Source: Peptoniphilus sp. (GTDB lineage: Bacteria; Bacillota; Clostridia; Tissierellales; Peptoniphilaceae). From it: 64,000 bases of DNA. Positions 63,989-64,000 of this stretch are shown here, piece after piece. Position 1 is the first letter of the stretch, and each line of letters begins with the position of its first letter. The stretch spans positions 38,289 to 102,288 of the forward strand of contig JASBZH010000001.1 of assembly GCA_029983555.1 (NCBI GenBank), given 5' to 3'. The translations under genes were made by a program, and so were the position numbers. Under the pieces are notes generated by a model that saw nothing but the letters and a program-made list of their open reading frames with translations, was not told the origin of the DNA and ran no database searches.

Positions 63989-64000
63989 TTTTCTTTTCTA

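Larger units (their letters stand above)
48836..64000 (-). mobile_element. siphovirus-type prophage, late region (incomplete at right edge)
   Basis: From the junction to the window edge every gene is phage-like and on the minus strand, in the order portal, protease, capsid, connectors, tail, fibre, lysis (read right to left). The lysis end abuts the nifJ side. Terminase, replication, lysogeny and integrase genes would lie to the right, outside the window. The left limit is approximate; it is set by the end of chromosomal nifJ signals and the start of the terminator cluster. Confidence 0.9.

Overview
The window is AT-rich, Gram-positive chromosomal DNA. Start signals are strong GGAGG-type ribosome sites, and GTG and TTG starts are common. 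Gene content and order suggest an anaerobic, fermentative Bacillota of the Tissierellia/Clostridia type (Peptoniphilus- or Anaerococcus-like): pyruvate:ferredoxin oxidoreductase, the six-cysteine SCIFF peptide with its radical SAM maturase, an ammonia-dependent asparagine synthetase, a two-gene ThrE exporter and an ECF thiamine component. The genus is an inference from gene content; there is no rRNA here. I see no tRNA, rRNA, CRISPR array or insertion sequence.

Positions 1-48.4 kb are housekeeping chromosome, mostly on the minus strand. From the left: der-plsY-gpsA-HlyD-like adaptor. Divergent from der is the plus-strand thrE pair. The aspS operon follows (aspS, an RseC-like protein, two membrane-anchored coiled-coil proteins of unknown role, a TraB-family protein). 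Then recJ-relA-dtd-MBL hydrolase-hemZ-a divergent MurE-like ligase. A stalk-domain lipid-exposed or secreted protein stands alone. Next is ruvC-ruvA-ruvB-spoIID-queA-tgt-yajC-scfA-scfB, with a hairpin between the SCIFF peptide gene and its maturase. Then an unknown gene, asnA, a zinc phospholipase C-like gene and a GH18-type hydrolase. The SRP/ribosome operon is ylxM-ffh-rpsP-khpA-rimM-trmD-rplS. Then thiT on the plus strand, and plsX-acpP-rnc-elp3-like-smc-ftsY. The chromosomal part ends with a monocistronic nifJ. Ten sigma-A-type promoters with exact 17-nt spacers and about a dozen hairpin terminators fit these transcription units.

Positions 48.4-49.08 kb are a gene-free, very AT-rich junction with an inverted repeat and three terminator-like hairpins. 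From about 49.08 kb to the right edge lies the late region of a siphovirus-type prophage, transcribed on the minus strand, so genes are met in reverse order. In transcription order: portal, ClpP-like protease, HK97-type major capsid protein, a small gene, head-tail connectors, HK97 gp10-like protein, tail terminator-like protein, major tail protein, tail assembly chaperone (with a -1 frameshift), tape measure, distal tail pieces, tail endopeptidase/spike protein, tail fibre, holin, amidase and a second holin. Terminase, replication and integrase genes must lie beyond the right edge.

The most notable observations are in the prophage. There are two A9 slippery sites. One is the classical tail-chaperone frameshift. 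The other lies on the last codons of the amidase-SLH endolysin and would fuse it, in the -1 frame, to a phosphodiester glycosidase (NAGPA) domain that otherwise has no good start. Others are five regularly spaced His-x-His motifs in the tail-tip protein, 19 perfectly phased 11-residue repeats in the tape measure, and an apparently split distal tail protein. In the chromosome, the coiled-coil membrane protein pair, the MurE-like ligase lacking the usual signature, and the SCIFF attenuator-like hairpin deserve a second look.
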